A DNA stretch of 64,000 bases. It comes from Spirochaeta isovalerica. Lineage in GTDB: Bacteria; Spirochaetota; Spirochaetia; DSM-2461. The position numbers and the translations under genes are program-made. The DNA is taken from the NCBI RefSeq assembly GCF_014207565.1, contig NZ_JACHGJ010000002.1:1-64000 (forward strand), written 5' to 3'. This document shows positions 18,821 through 26,510 of this stretch, in pieces. The notes under the pieces are model-generated. The model ran no database searches, was not told where the DNA came from, and saw only the letters and a program-made list of their open reading frames with translations. Every line of letters starts with the position of its first letter. Within the stretch, counting starts at the first letter, position 1.

Positions 18821-19609
18821 ATGAGAAGGGAACTGCTGATTATTGATGCTCAGAATGACTTCTGCGAACCTGATGGGGCTCTTTATGTCAAGGGAGCGGA
18901 GACTGACTGTCTCAGGCTTGCTGAGTTTATAAAAAGAAAGGGTGATGACCTGAGCGGGATTTCCCTGACTCTCGATTCCCACCACCTCTACGACATTGCC
19001 CACCCTCTTTACTGGATCGACCGCAATGGCAGCCATCCCGATCCCTTTACGCTTATTACTGACAGCGATGTGGAAGCAGGCCTGTGGACAACATCCCGGC
19101 CGGAAGAGAAGGAATGGGGGCTGGAATATGTCAGGACCCTGAAAGAAAAGGGTAAGTATACCCTCTGCATCTGGCCGCCTCACTGCCTGATCGGTTCTAA
19201 GGGGAATCAGATCCAGAGCGATGTTTTTAAGGCTGTCACAGAATGGGAAGAGGAAAACCTCATTTCATCATACAAGGTTATAAAAGGTGATGATTCGCGG
19301 ACCGAGCATTACGGCGCCTTTGAACCGGAAGTATCCCGGGGAAAAGAAAACCGGCCGGATAACATTACCGCTCTTGTCCGCAGACTGGAAAAAGCCGATG
19401 AAATAATTATTGCCGGAGAGGCTCTCGATTACTGTGTCGCCAATACGGTTCGTCAGCTTGCCGATGCCCTCGATCCCTCTCAGACCGGGAAGATCATTCT
19501 TCTGGAGGACTGCTGCTCTTCAGTAGATCCGAACTCGGGAATGAGCGATAATTTCCTTGAGGAAATGAAAAAGAGAGGAATGAAGATTGTAAAATCGACA
19601 GAAATATAG
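18821..19609 (+). CDS. Isochorismatase-like cysteine hydrolase
   Basis: A 262-aa cytoplasmic hydrolase of the isochorismatase/nicotinamidase superfamily. The catalytic aspartate is in LLIIDAQNDFC near the N-terminus and the nucleophilic cysteine in AGEALDYCVANTV. The region CIWPPHCLIGSKGN corresponds to the part carrying the catalytic lysine and metal ligands in nicotinamidases. Likely substrates are nicotinamide or an N-carbamoyl compound. The divergent hydantoinase makes an N-carbamoyl amino acid hydrolase role possible, since N-carbamoylsarcosine amidase belongs to this superfamily. GGAGG lies 10 nt before ATG 18821; GTG 18815, 4 nt from it, is an alternative start. Confidence 0.8.
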   Translation: MRRELLIIDAQNDFCEPDGALYVKGAETDCLRLAEFIKRKGDDLSGISLTLDSHHLYDIAHPLYWIDRNGSHPDPFTLITDSDVEAGLWTTSRPEEKEWGLEYVRTLKEKGKYTLCIWPPHCLIGSKGNQIQSDVFKAVTEWEEENLISSYKVIKGDDSRTEHYGAFEPEVSRGKENRPDNITALVRRLEKADEIIIAGEALDYCVANTVRQLADALDPSQTGKIILLEDCCSSVDPNSGMSDNFLEEMKKRGMKIVKSTEI

Positions 19610-19624
19610 GAAAAATTCCTATAT
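19604..19624 (+). terminator. Stem-loop over the hydrolase stop codon
   Basis: ATATAGGAA and TTCCTATAT form a perfect 9-bp inverted repeat with an AAA loop, spanning the TAG stop codon. The stem is AT-rich and the following sequence is T-rich but lacks a clean T-run. It may be a weak terminator or an mRNA-stabilising end. Confidence 0.4.
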
Positions 19625-19692
19625 ACAACAGTTATTTTATTATTATAATTCATGATACTTGCCCGTAATACAGCACGAAGCAGGACAACAAA

Positions 19693-20163
19693 ATGCAAAG
19701 TTACCGAATTATTCCCGAAGAGGGACTTATAATAGAAGTATTGAGAGATGATATAACTCTCGATGGTTTTCTCGAAGTCACGGCTCTGCTTGTCAGAGAC
19801 CCCCTCTTTCGTCCTGATTACAATATGCTGTTCGATTTCCGCCCCGGCTCCATACTCATGTCACTGGAAGAGCTGAAAACTGCTGCTGAAAAATATCGTG
19901 AAGCGGATTGTTTCAAAGGCCGAAAAGCCATGCTGGTAAACCGTTCAGTCGATACAGCCAAAATCATGATTTTCCGGAGTCATGTGGGACTGGACGAAAG
20001 ATTCAGCGTTTATTCCACGGTAGAAGGGGCTTCATCTTTTCTTCAGAATGATTTAAGCCGTTTTGTCGATGAGGAAATTATAAGAGAAGACGTTTATATT
20101 GATCCTCAATCAGGAAGAACCATATCATCTGATCCTCTCCTTTCCCCCAATAATCTTTCATAA
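19693..20163 (+). CDS. SpoIIAA/STAS-like protein of unknown function
   Basis: A 156-aa soluble protein. The pattern of an N-terminal strand (YRIIPEEGLIIEVLRDDIT), a helix, then NMLFDFRPGS and a late FSVYSTVEGASSFL segment resembles SpoIIAA-like/STAS domain proteins that place a helix after a central strand. No catalytic motif is seen. AGGA lies about 6 nt before the ATG. The last 86 bp overlap the 3' end of the convergent acetyltransferase gene. A second protein of the same general type is encoded at 46566-46976. Assignment to the fold is tentative. Confidence 0.6.
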   Translation: MQSYRIIPEEGLIIEVLRDDITLDGFLEVTALLVRDPLFRPDYNMLFDFRPGSILMSLEELKTAAEKYREADCFKGRKAMLVNRSVDTAKIMIFRSHVGLDERFSVYSTVEGASSFLQNDLSRFVDEEIIREDVYIDPQSGRTISSDPLLSPNNLS

Positions 20164-20641
20164 TAATATCCGGCGCTCCGATCATTCTCTTCCAGTATTC
20201 CTGAGACAGTTTATAACCGCTATCAAGGCAGGCTTCAGGTACTCCCCGGTCATGTAGCCTTGTTATCATGGTTTTCCATAAAAACGAACCGATACCGGCG
20301 GACTGATATTCCGGATGGACGTAGACACCTTTTATTTCAGGCAGTTCCCGCAGCTCCCGGTCTATGTTGGAACTTACGGAACGATTCTGCCTGCCGCAGG
20401 CGATGGTTCCAACAATCCGGTCTCCCAGGCGGGCCGTGAGCATATCTTCCCGGCTGTCAAAGGTTTCAAGCTGATGCTTCACTTCTTCTTCGATCCCTGC
20501 GGGGTCATTTATATTGTTTCTGAAAAAAGTATCGGTAATAGTTTGTCTGAAAAAATCTTCCAGAGCAGGTCTGTCTTTTTCAATCGGCACCATCAGTATA
20601 AGACGCTGCAAATCACTATGGATATTCTTGCCTTCTGACAT
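20078..20641 (-). CDS. GNAT-family N-acetyltransferase
   Basis: A 187-aa acetyl-CoA-dependent acetyltransferase. The acetyl-CoA binding motif A is clear: IKGVYVHPEYQSAGIGSFLWKTMI, with the Q/R-x-x-G-x-G/A-type loop at QSAGIG. The substrate is unknown. The N-terminal half contains ADRIVG-type strand sequence GDRIVGTIACGRQ typical of the fold. It ends within the coding region of the convergent 19693-20163 gene (86-bp overlap), and its start is only about 40 bp from the divergent EAL gene. Confidence 0.8.
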   Translation of the reverse strand: MSEGKNIHSDLQRLILMVPIEKDRPALEDFFRQTITDTFFRNNINDPAGIEEEVKHQLETFDSREDMLTARLGDRIVGTIACGRQNRSVSSNIDRELRELPEIKGVYVHPEYQSAGIGSFLWKTMITRLHDRGVPEACLDSGYKLSQEYWKRMIGAPDIIMKDYWGKGEDQMIWFFLIEDQYKRLLL

Positions 20642-20643
20642 GT

Positions 20644-20672
20644 TTGTCTTCCTCTGCCGTAAATACTATACT
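20644..20672 (+). promoter_or_regulatory. Promoter of EAL gene, leaderless type
   Basis: TTGTCT (20644-20649), a 17-bp spacer and TATACT (20667-20672) lie just before the EAL gene. The expected transcription start, 7 nt past the -10, coincides with ATG 20680. There is no Shine-Dalgarno sequence, so a leaderless mRNA is likely. Confidence 0.6.
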
Positions 20673-20679
20673 GATTTAT

Positions 20680-22491
20680 ATGATGGCGTATATCAGAAAT
20701 AAATACAGCGATAGCGATATTCTCATCCAGAGAAAAATCCATGTTTTCTTCTGGTCTCTGCTCGTTCTTCTGGGCGGTTCTCTTTTATATCTTTCCTATC
20801 AGCTCATTGCCCGTTCCCATTATGCTCAGGATTTTCTCTATCTCTTTCTGGCAATCGGCCTTCTTGTTACCGCTCTGCTTCTTCTGGTCAATGGCAAGTT
20901 CTTTTTTTCATCTTTCCTGATCCTGACAGCGGCGCTTATTCCTTTAACTGCGCTGGTCTGGATGGGGGTAACGCTCAATGAATTGAAACTCTACAATATG
21001 GCTTTCCTTCAGTCTATCGGGATCCTTTTCGCTGTTCTCATAGCTACCCGGGCCTGGCAGATTGTTCTCTACGGCCTGGGAGCACAGGTTTTATGCGGCG
21101 CTTTTCTTCTCTTGCGGCTGCTTCCCGCAGCTTCGGGTGAAACCTTTCCCTACTGGTCCACATTTGTTGTGGTTCTTATTGTGCTTACTATGGAGACGCT
21201 TCTCGCCTACTTCGTTTTCTTTCTTCTCAATCGGACTCTGATGGAAACGAAGTACATGGCCGAGCATGATGAAAATACCGGCCTGCCGAATGGAAACAGA
21301 TTGAGACTCGATCTCGCTCATTCGATGAAATCGGGGATTGAGAATCAGGTTCATTTTTACAGAATTGAAAATTATAAAGAACTTCTGCTGAATTACGGTA
21401 TGCAGAATCTCATTGAGACAGTCGAGTCGATTGCGGAAATCATTTCCATTGAAAACGGAAGTGAGGTGTACCGTTTGTCTACAGATTTGCTCGGCCTTTT
21501 TTTCAGTGACACAAAGTGTACTGCTTCGCAATGCATGGAAAAGACGCTGAAATTGTTTGAAGCCCCTCTAACAGTCAATGATATAAATGTCCGCGTTCAA
21601 TTAAGAGGAGCTAAACTCAGGCACTCGGCCATCGAGAAGAGTATGTCGGCCAATTACAGCCGGGGTCAGCTGGCTCTGTATCAGGCGGAAAAAGAGAATA
21701 AGCAATTTGTCCTTTACGAAAAAAACAGCGAGAACTTATGGAAAGACCGGCTAAATCTCTTTCACGAGTTGTTTGATGCTGTTTCTGAAGGGCGTTTCTC
21801 TATTGTATATCAGCCGATTTTTACCCGGGAAAGAACAGTTGCCGCTGTTGAATCCCTATCCCGCTGGACCAATAATAAGGGAGAAGCCATAAGTCCCGAC
21901 GTTTTTATTCCCATGCTGGAAGAGACAGGCCTGATGAATGATTACTTTCTTATGATGGTAAGAAAAGTCCTCGAAGATATAAAACAGTTTAGATCGCTGC
22001 AGGGGGATTTTCCCGTTTTTATAAATTTATCGCCGGAACTGATAAATTATCATTTTGATTTCAACCGTCTGATGGAGCTGTTGGAGACGAGCCGTATACC
22101 AGCGGAGAAAGTGGGCTTCGAAATAACCGAATCCGCCATGCTGCATAATGATGACGACACAGACAGCGTAATGCAATTACTGAAATCAAGAGGGTTTCAA
22201 CTGGCTCTCGATGATTTCGGTACGGGATACTCCAATCTCACCAGGATTCTCAATCTCCCGTTTAATAAGATAAAATTCGACAGAAGTTTTCTGACAGGAA
22301 TGATAAAGGATCCGAAATACGCCGAACTTCTGGAAGTTCTTATTTCCTATCTCAGCAATAGCTCCTATAAGACAGTTATCGAGGGAGTTGAGACAGAAGA
22401 GGATTTCTCACTACTTAAAGGATTCGGCTGTCATGAATTCCAGGGATTCCTCCTGGCGAGACCTGTCCCGCCGGAGGAACTTAAACTCTGA
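20680..22491 (+). CDS. Membrane c-di-GMP phosphodiesterase (degenerate GGDEF-EAL)
   Basis: A protein of 603 aa. Five to six membrane helices fill residues about 15-190, followed by a GGDEF-like domain that keeps ENTGLPNGNRL but replaces the GGDEF loop with RLSTDLLG, so it cannot be a cyclase. The C-terminal EAL domain keeps the residues expected of an active phosphodiesterase: ESLSRW (EAL motif), INLSPEL, EITES, ALDDFGTGYS, IKFDRSF, VIEGVE and EFQGF. It should hydrolyse c-di-GMP in response to a membrane signal. The start is set by the promoter: ATG 20680 sits at the predicted transcription start. An upstream in-frame TTG (20644) lies inside the -35 and is rejected. Confidence 0.85.
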   Translation: MMAYIRNKYSDSDILIQRKIHVFFWSLLVLLGGSLLYLSYQLIARSHYAQDFLYLFLAIGLLVTALLLLVNGKFFFSSFLILTAALIPLTALVWMGVTLNELKLYNMAFLQSIGILFAVLIATRAWQIVLYGLGAQVLCGAFLLLRLLPAASGETFPYWSTFVVVLIVLTMETLLAYFVFFLLNRTLMETKYMAEHDENTGLPNGNRLRLDLAHSMKSGIENQVHFYRIENYKELLLNYGMQNLIETVESIAEIISIENGSEVYRLSTDLLGLFFSDTKCTASQCMEKTLKLFEAPLTVNDINVRVQLRGAKLRHSAIEKSMSANYSRGQLALYQAEKENKQFVLYEKNSENLWKDRLNLFHELFDAVSEGRFSIVYQPIFTRERTVAAVESLSRWTNNKGEAISPDVFIPMLEETGLMNDYFLMMVRKVLEDIKQFRSLQGDFPVFINLSPELINYHFDFNRLMELLETSRIPAEKVGFEITESAMLHNDDDTDSVMQLLKSRGFQLALDDFGTGYSNLTRILNLPFNKIKFDRSFLTGMIKDPKYAELLEVLISYLSNSSYKTVIEGVETEEDFSLLKGFGCHEFQGFLLARPVPPEELKL

Positions 22492-23842
22492 TTTCTTTCC
22501 ACTTGCCCCTGCCGTAGGCGCCTGCTATAAAAAAGGCCGAGACGACGTCCGCCAGAATAAAGCTGATCCAGATTGTCGAGACGGGCCAGTGAAAGATAAA
22601 CCACCCCGCCAGAAGAAAAGGAAGCTGAACGACCCACTTGGAGACTATTCCCGACAGGAGAAATGGCATATTGTGCCCAGAACCGGAAAAGGCGATTGCC
22701 AGACCGAAAGTCGAGCCCATGGGAATAAAGCTGATGCTTATGAGGCGGATCATCTCCACACCCGTCCCGATCACATCGCTGTCGCTGATAAAGAACGACA
22801 TGATGGATGATGGGAAGATCTGGGCGACTGCCATAAAAAAGATCATCATGATCGTGGAGAAAAGGGCGGACCATTTGGAGGCGGAAACAGCTCTGTCGAC
22901 TCTGTCGGCTCCGAGATTCTGTCCCACTACAGTGCTGCCGCCCATAAATAATCCTATAAGAGGGAGAAAGATGAAGCCGTACAATCTGTTGCCGATTCCG
23001 AAGGCTGCCAGGGATGCGGTTCCATATAGAGCTGCGAATTTCATAATGAGGAAGAGCGAGAACTGCCGGGAAAAGGTTTCAAGACCGATGGGGAGACCTA
23101 TGGTCAGGAGCTTGTAGTCAATATCCCAGCGAAGTTTCAGGAGTCCTTTCAGCTTCGGTTTCACGCCTCCTCCTGAAGAGAAGAGAAAAATGAAACCTCC
23201 GAGAAAAGCTGCCGTAGTGGAAATCACCGTTGCCAGAGAGGCTCCGAAAATACCCATATTCAATCCCGGTATGGATGTTCCTGGAATGGTTTCGAACATG
23301 AAAAAAGGATCGAGAACAATATTGAGAATGGAACTGATTATCATAATGATCATGGGAGTTCTCACGTCTCCCGTACAGCGGAGAGCCGTGTTGACAGTGA
23401 AGGAGGAAAACATGAAGGGGAGAAAGAAGATTCGGAGATAGCCGTAGTCAAGGGCCATTTTCAGAACCAGCCGGTCTTCCGTAAAAAAAGCCATGAGTGG
23501 TTTAATGAACATGAAAAGAAGGGCTGCCGCCAGAAGGGCTACAAGAGCTTTGAATGTAAGAGTCTGTTCAATCGCCTGCTCTGTCCTTTCTCTGTTCCCC
23601 GCTCCGTAACTCTGACTGATGAGTGATACGGAACTGTTTCCTATAATCTCGTTCAGCACTTCCACTATCCAGAAAACCGTCGTAAAAATTGTAACGCCGG
23701 CAACCGCTTCGGAGCTTATACGGCCGATCCATGCCATATCGACAAGATCGTACAGGGTCTGTGCCATAAAACCGGCCATTGTCGGGACGGCCAGCCTGAT
23801 CAAATGCCCAGGGACATTGCCTCTGGTAAGGTCTTTTTTCAT
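22481..23842 (-). CDS. MATE-family efflux transporter
   Basis: A 453-aa inner-membrane protein with about 12 helices in two repeats (LAVPTMAGFMAQTLYDLVDMAWIG near the start; the second half begins with IDYKLLTIGLPIGLETF). These are hallmarks of multidrug and toxic compound extrusion pumps, driven by Na+ or H+. ATG 23842 is chosen because TACAAT (complement of 23849-23854) lies 6 nt upstream, the leaderless spacing seen elsewhere in this window. An alternative TTG at 23860 has GGAGAG 5 nt upstream and would add six residues. The 3' end overlaps the EAL gene by 11 bp. Confidence 0.85.
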   Translation of the reverse strand: MKKDLTRGNVPGHLIRLAVPTMAGFMAQTLYDLVDMAWIGRISSEAVAGVTIFTTVFWIVEVLNEIIGNSSVSLISQSYGAGNRERTEQAIEQTLTFKALVALLAAALLFMFIKPLMAFFTEDRLVLKMALDYGYLRIFFLPFMFSSFTVNTALRCTGDVRTPMIIMIISSILNIVLDPFFMFETIPGTSIPGLNMGIFGASLATVISTTAAFLGGFIFLFSSGGGVKPKLKGLLKLRWDIDYKLLTIGLPIGLETFSRQFSLFLIMKFAALYGTASLAAFGIGNRLYGFIFLPLIGLFMGGSTVVGQNLGADRVDRAVSASKWSALFSTIMMIFFMAVAQIFPSSIMSFFISDSDVIGTGVEMIRLISISFIPMGSTFGLAIAFSGSGHNMPFLLSGIVSKWVVQLPFLLAGWFIFHWPVSTIWISFILADVVSAFFIAGAYGRGKWKEIRV

Positions 23843-23912
23843 GTATGCATTGTACTTCAAAAAATCTCTCCGGTAATAGAGTACCTTTTAATAGGAAGAG
23901 TTTTTTCCGCTA

Positions 23913-23940
23913 TTGACAAGCATAAGAGAATTCATATATT
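23913..23940 (+). promoter_or_regulatory. Sigma-70-type promoter with long leader
   Basis: TTGACA (23913-23918), a 16-bp spacer and TATATT (23935-23940) form a near-consensus promoter. Transcription should begin near 23947, leaving a leader of about 140 nt before the ATG at 24089. Confidence 0.6.
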
Positions 23941-23946
23941 TATATC

Positions 23947-24088
23947 TGAAAATTTGCAGACAACCGGACCCTTTTTTTGCTAACGATGTCTGCTTATATC
24001 TTGATTTTGAGGTGTAGGTAGTCTTTTTATTCAGGGGAACATGTCCGGATAGAACTCTCTGCCTTCGCTTCCACAGGTAGCAGAGTAT
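23947..24088 (+). promoter_or_regulatory. Structured 5' leader of the P-loop NTPase operon
   Basis: Three pairs of complementary segments are visible in the predicted leader: GCAGACA with TGTCTGC, CCGGAC with GTCCGG, and CTCTGC with GCAGAG. The last pair lies immediately before the start codon. The first two pairs interleave in order (GCAGACA, CCGGAC, TGTCTGC, GTCCGG), so they cannot both form as simple nested hairpins: they would make a pseudoknot or alternate. No known riboswitch class was recognised. Confidence 0.4.
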
Positions 24089-25114
24089 ATGAAAAGAATA
24101 GAAAAAGGCTATATTTTTACCAGCGGTGCTTATGCGCTGAAAAACAGCCAGATAAAATTTTACACGAACCTGGAGAAGGTTCCCGAAGCGGGAGATGTCG
24201 TATACGGCGAAATATCCCACATCGGTCAACATTCCAATCTCGAAAACAAATCGGGACGTATTCACAAGATTCATAACGGTACCAGGGCTCTGTTTGTCTT
24301 TGCAGACCGCTATGCTCCTGACTATTATGAGGCGTTTGTTCCTGAAGCTTTTTCATCGGAAGTGGACCTTCTGGCCAGAAGCGGACTCATCGGTGAAGTC
24401 AAGACGAAAAACTCCCTTATCAAAGACCCTTCAAGAGTGATGATTCTGGGTTATCTCTGCGATGAGGACGGGCAGGTCATAAATACAAAGAAATTTCCGG
24501 CTGTTACTCCCCGCAGAAAAGATAAAGTTTTCCCCCGGGCTAAAATGATTCTGGTCTGCGGAACGGCTATGAATTCAGGCAAAAGTGTTGCTGCCGCTTC
24601 CATCTGCTGGGCGCTCTCCAAAATGGGGCATACGGTTAAAGGGTCAAAGGTTACCGGAACCGCCAGCTTGAAGGATATACTCCATATGAATGATGCCGGT
24701 GCCGATTCTTTCTCGGACTTTACCTATCTCGGGTTCCCCACCACTTATATGCTGAAAGAAGAGGAAATCATAGGGATTTTCAATGATCTCGATCTGAAAT
24801 ACGCCAATAATCCCCAGAATTACTGGGTTGTGGAGTTTGCCGACGGTATCAATCAGAGAGAGACGGAAATGCTTCTGCGCCACCCCGAGGTGCGCAAGAG
24901 AATTCATCGCCTCGTCTTCTGCGCCAACGACGCTTTCGGTGCCATCGGCGGAATCGAGTATCTTAAGGAAAGACTCGATCTAGTGCCTGATCTTATATCG
25001 GGAGTCTGCACAAGTTCGCCCCTTCATATGCGGGAACTGGGTAAAGTTACCCATATACCTATTTTTGACAGCATGAATATCAATATCGGGGAGATCAAAG
25101 AGAGAATCGTCTGA
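24089..25114 (+). CDS. P-loop NTPase, DUF1611/MobB-like
   Basis: A 341-aa cytoplasmic protein. An N-terminal domain of about 145 residues precedes a nucleotide-binding domain with Walker A GTAMNSGKSV (about residue 155) and a Walker-B-like strand WVVEFADG. The layout resembles DUF1611 proteins and the MobB/dethiobiotin-synthetase-like NTPases. Some DUF1611 members act with acetyltransferases in D-glutamate/dipeptide metabolism (family knowledge). Here the next gene, overlapping by TGATG, encodes a GNAT acetyltransferase, so the two likely cooperate. The actual reaction is unknown. The leader of about 140 nt suggests post-transcriptional control. Confidence 0.6.
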   Translation: MKRIEKGYIFTSGAYALKNSQIKFYTNLEKVPEAGDVVYGEISHIGQHSNLENKSGRIHKIHNGTRALFVFADRYAPDYYEAFVPEAFSSEVDLLARSGLIGEVKTKNSLIKDPSRVMILGYLCDEDGQVINTKKFPAVTPRRKDKVFPRAKMILVCGTAMNSGKSVAAASICWALSKMGHTVKGSKVTGTASLKDILHMNDAGADSFSDFTYLGFPTTYMLKEEEIIGIFNDLDLKYANNPQNYWVVEFADGINQRETEMLLRHPEVRKRIHRLVFCANDAFGAIGGIEYLKERLDLVPDLISGVCTSSPLHMRELGKVTHIPIFDSMNINIGEIKERIV

Positions 25115-25617
25115 TGGTCGATGTGATTGTCAAAAATCCCGATGAATGTTCGGCTGAAGAACTGGAGCTGTTCCGTTCTTTTCTCCTCTGTCGACCCGAT
25201 ATAAATATTCAAAACCTTGAGAAGAGAATCGCAGGAGCCGGGAAACTGGCTTTTGCTTTTTCTGAAGGTAAACCGGCGGGTATTTCCGCATTGAAAAGGG
25301 CCAAAAAAGGTTTTCGCCGCCGTTTACTGGAAGCTCAGGACCCTGTTGTGTTTACCGGACTGCCCCCTGTCGAACTTGGTTGGCTCTATGTCGATGAGTC
25401 CTTTCGCGGACAGGGTGTCGGATCATCTCTCGTTTCAGCTCTCTGTAATGAAAAACCCCGTCTCCCGGTGTTCTCGCTTACAACGGCTGACAACACTTCC
25501 ATGAGAAGAATACTGCATTCCAACAGTTTCTCTTATCATACGGATATTTTTATGCCGGGACGAAATTCATACTGTCTCTATTTCCGGAAAGGGGATGGAG
25601 ATCAATCGATTCCGTGA
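25114..25617 (+). CDS. GNAT-family N-acetyltransferase
   Basis: A 167-aa acetyltransferase with the acetyl-CoA motif LGWLYVDESFRGQGVGSSLVSAL (R-G-Q-G-V-G loop) at about residues 88-110 and a following SLTTADNTSMRRI helix region typical of the fold. It starts inside the stop codon of the P-loop NTPase gene (TGATG), so the two are translationally coupled and probably act on the same small molecule or peptide. The substrate is unknown. Confidence 0.8.
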   Translation: MVDVIVKNPDECSAEELELFRSFLLCRPDINIQNLEKRIAGAGKLAFAFSEGKPAGISALKRAKKGFRRRLLEAQDPVVFTGLPPVELGWLYVDESFRGQGVGSSLVSALCNEKPRLPVFSLTTADNTSMRRILHSNSFSYHTDIFMPGRNSYCLYFRKGDGDQSIP

Positions 25618-25782
25618 CTCAAATCGCCTCTCTTAAGTAATAATAGATTGTGATCCATGGACGATATGCTTTTAAAAGACCTGATATTTTTTTTAAAGTG
25701 CGTGGCTGCAGATCTCTCAGGGGGAGCTGAAAAAAAAGCTGATATTTTAAAATTTCTCAATTAAGATATAAGTGAACCCATA

Positions 25783-25838
25783 ACTGCCGGACATAGGGGC
25801 CGGCGACCATCCTGTCAAACTGTCGGACATAAGGGCCG
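25783..25838. repeat. Two-copy 20-bp direct repeat before the cyclase gene
   Basis: Copies at 25783-25802 and 25819-25838 match at 18 of 20 positions (consensus ACTGYCGGACATARGGGCCG), 36 bp apart, and end about 30 bp before the cyclase start codon. The first copy also contains a GCCGG...CCGGC dyad. They could be operator sites or the remains of a dispersed repeat. The stretch 25618-25782 upstream holds no convincing gene. Confidence 0.6.
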
Positions 25839-25869
25839 TCTGCTCAACAACACTAACCGGAGGATATGT

Positions 25870-26385
25870 ATGGAAACCACTTACACAGAAGGTCTCGTCT
25901 TTTTTACGGACCTTGCGGGATTTGCACGGCTGACCGGAAACCTGGAGCTGTCGGAAATCGTTAAAGTTCTCAAGGATTTCGCCGCCATTACCAGAAAGCA
26001 TGTGGAAAAAGCCGATGGAGTACTGATAAAGTATATCGGCGATTCAGCCCTGGGGTATTTCCCACCTGAACGGGTCGATGAAGGTGCCGCGGCTCTGATT
26101 GATATGAAACAGGAGATAGAAGAATCCTTTGAAATTAAGGGTCAGAAAACGGGATTGCGGATCGGGGCTAACTACGGCCCTTTTGCCGTCTGTGATTTCA
26201 CTCCCTTTGAGGAAAAAGCGGACCTCGTCGGCGAAACAGTAAATATTGCAGCCATGACAGGTTCCGGGGGGCGGGCGAAGCACAGGTCCATAGTGATATT
26301 CACACCGGAAGCTTTCAGGAAACTGAGTTCTTCCGGCCGCAAGGCTTTTCACAAGTATACCGAGCCGATTGTCTATCTGGCCTGA
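25870..26385 (+). CDS. Stand-alone class III nucleotide cyclase domain
   Basis: A 171-aa protein that is essentially only a class III adenylate/guanylate cyclase catalytic domain. Both metal-binding aspartates are present, Asp14 in FFTDLAGF and Asp58 in KYIGDSALGYF, as is the Asn125 of LVGETVNIAA. The transition-state arginine normally found four residues after that Asn is Met129, so activity is uncertain; Arg134 a few residues on might substitute. No sensory or membrane domain is attached. GGAGG lies 6 nt before ATG 25870. It may make or bind a cyclic nucleotide; no cAMP receptor gene is seen in the window. Confidence 0.75.
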   Translation: METTYTEGLVFFTDLAGFARLTGNLELSEIVKVLKDFAAITRKHVEKADGVLIKYIGDSALGYFPPERVDEGAAALIDMKQEIEESFEIKGQKTGLRIGANYGPFAVCDFTPFEEKADLVGETVNIAAMTGSGGRAKHRSIVIFTPEAFRKLSSSGRKAFHKYTEPIVYLA

Positions 26386-26409
26386 AAGGCCGGCATAAAC
26401 TGATTTCTT

Positions 26410-26444
26410 TCCGGAAATGAGAGTCGGGTTCGCTCTTTTCCGGA
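26410..26444. terminator. Strong hairpin after the cyclase gene
   Basis: TCCGGAAATGAG (26410-26421) and CTCTTTTCCGGA (26433-26444) pair over 12 bp with one mismatch around an 11-nt loop. No T-run follows, so it is either an atypical terminator or a structure protecting mRNA ends. Confidence 0.45.
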
Positions 26445-26510
26445 CTCAGATCTGCCTGTAGGGAGTTCTCCAGCTGGATTTTCATTAAAGACCGGATTAT
26501 ATTGAATCAG

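Noticed and set aside
23888-24274. Minus-strand open frame of 128 codons opposite the leader and start of the P-loop NTPase gene
   Set aside because: No ribosome site, no familiar motif, and it lies over a well-supported promoter and coding region on the other strand.
25657-25764. 35-codon open frame beginning MDDMLLKDLIFF between the GNAT and cyclase genes
   Set aside because: No ribosome site, no promoter at leaderless distance and no recognised similarity; too short to support as a gene.
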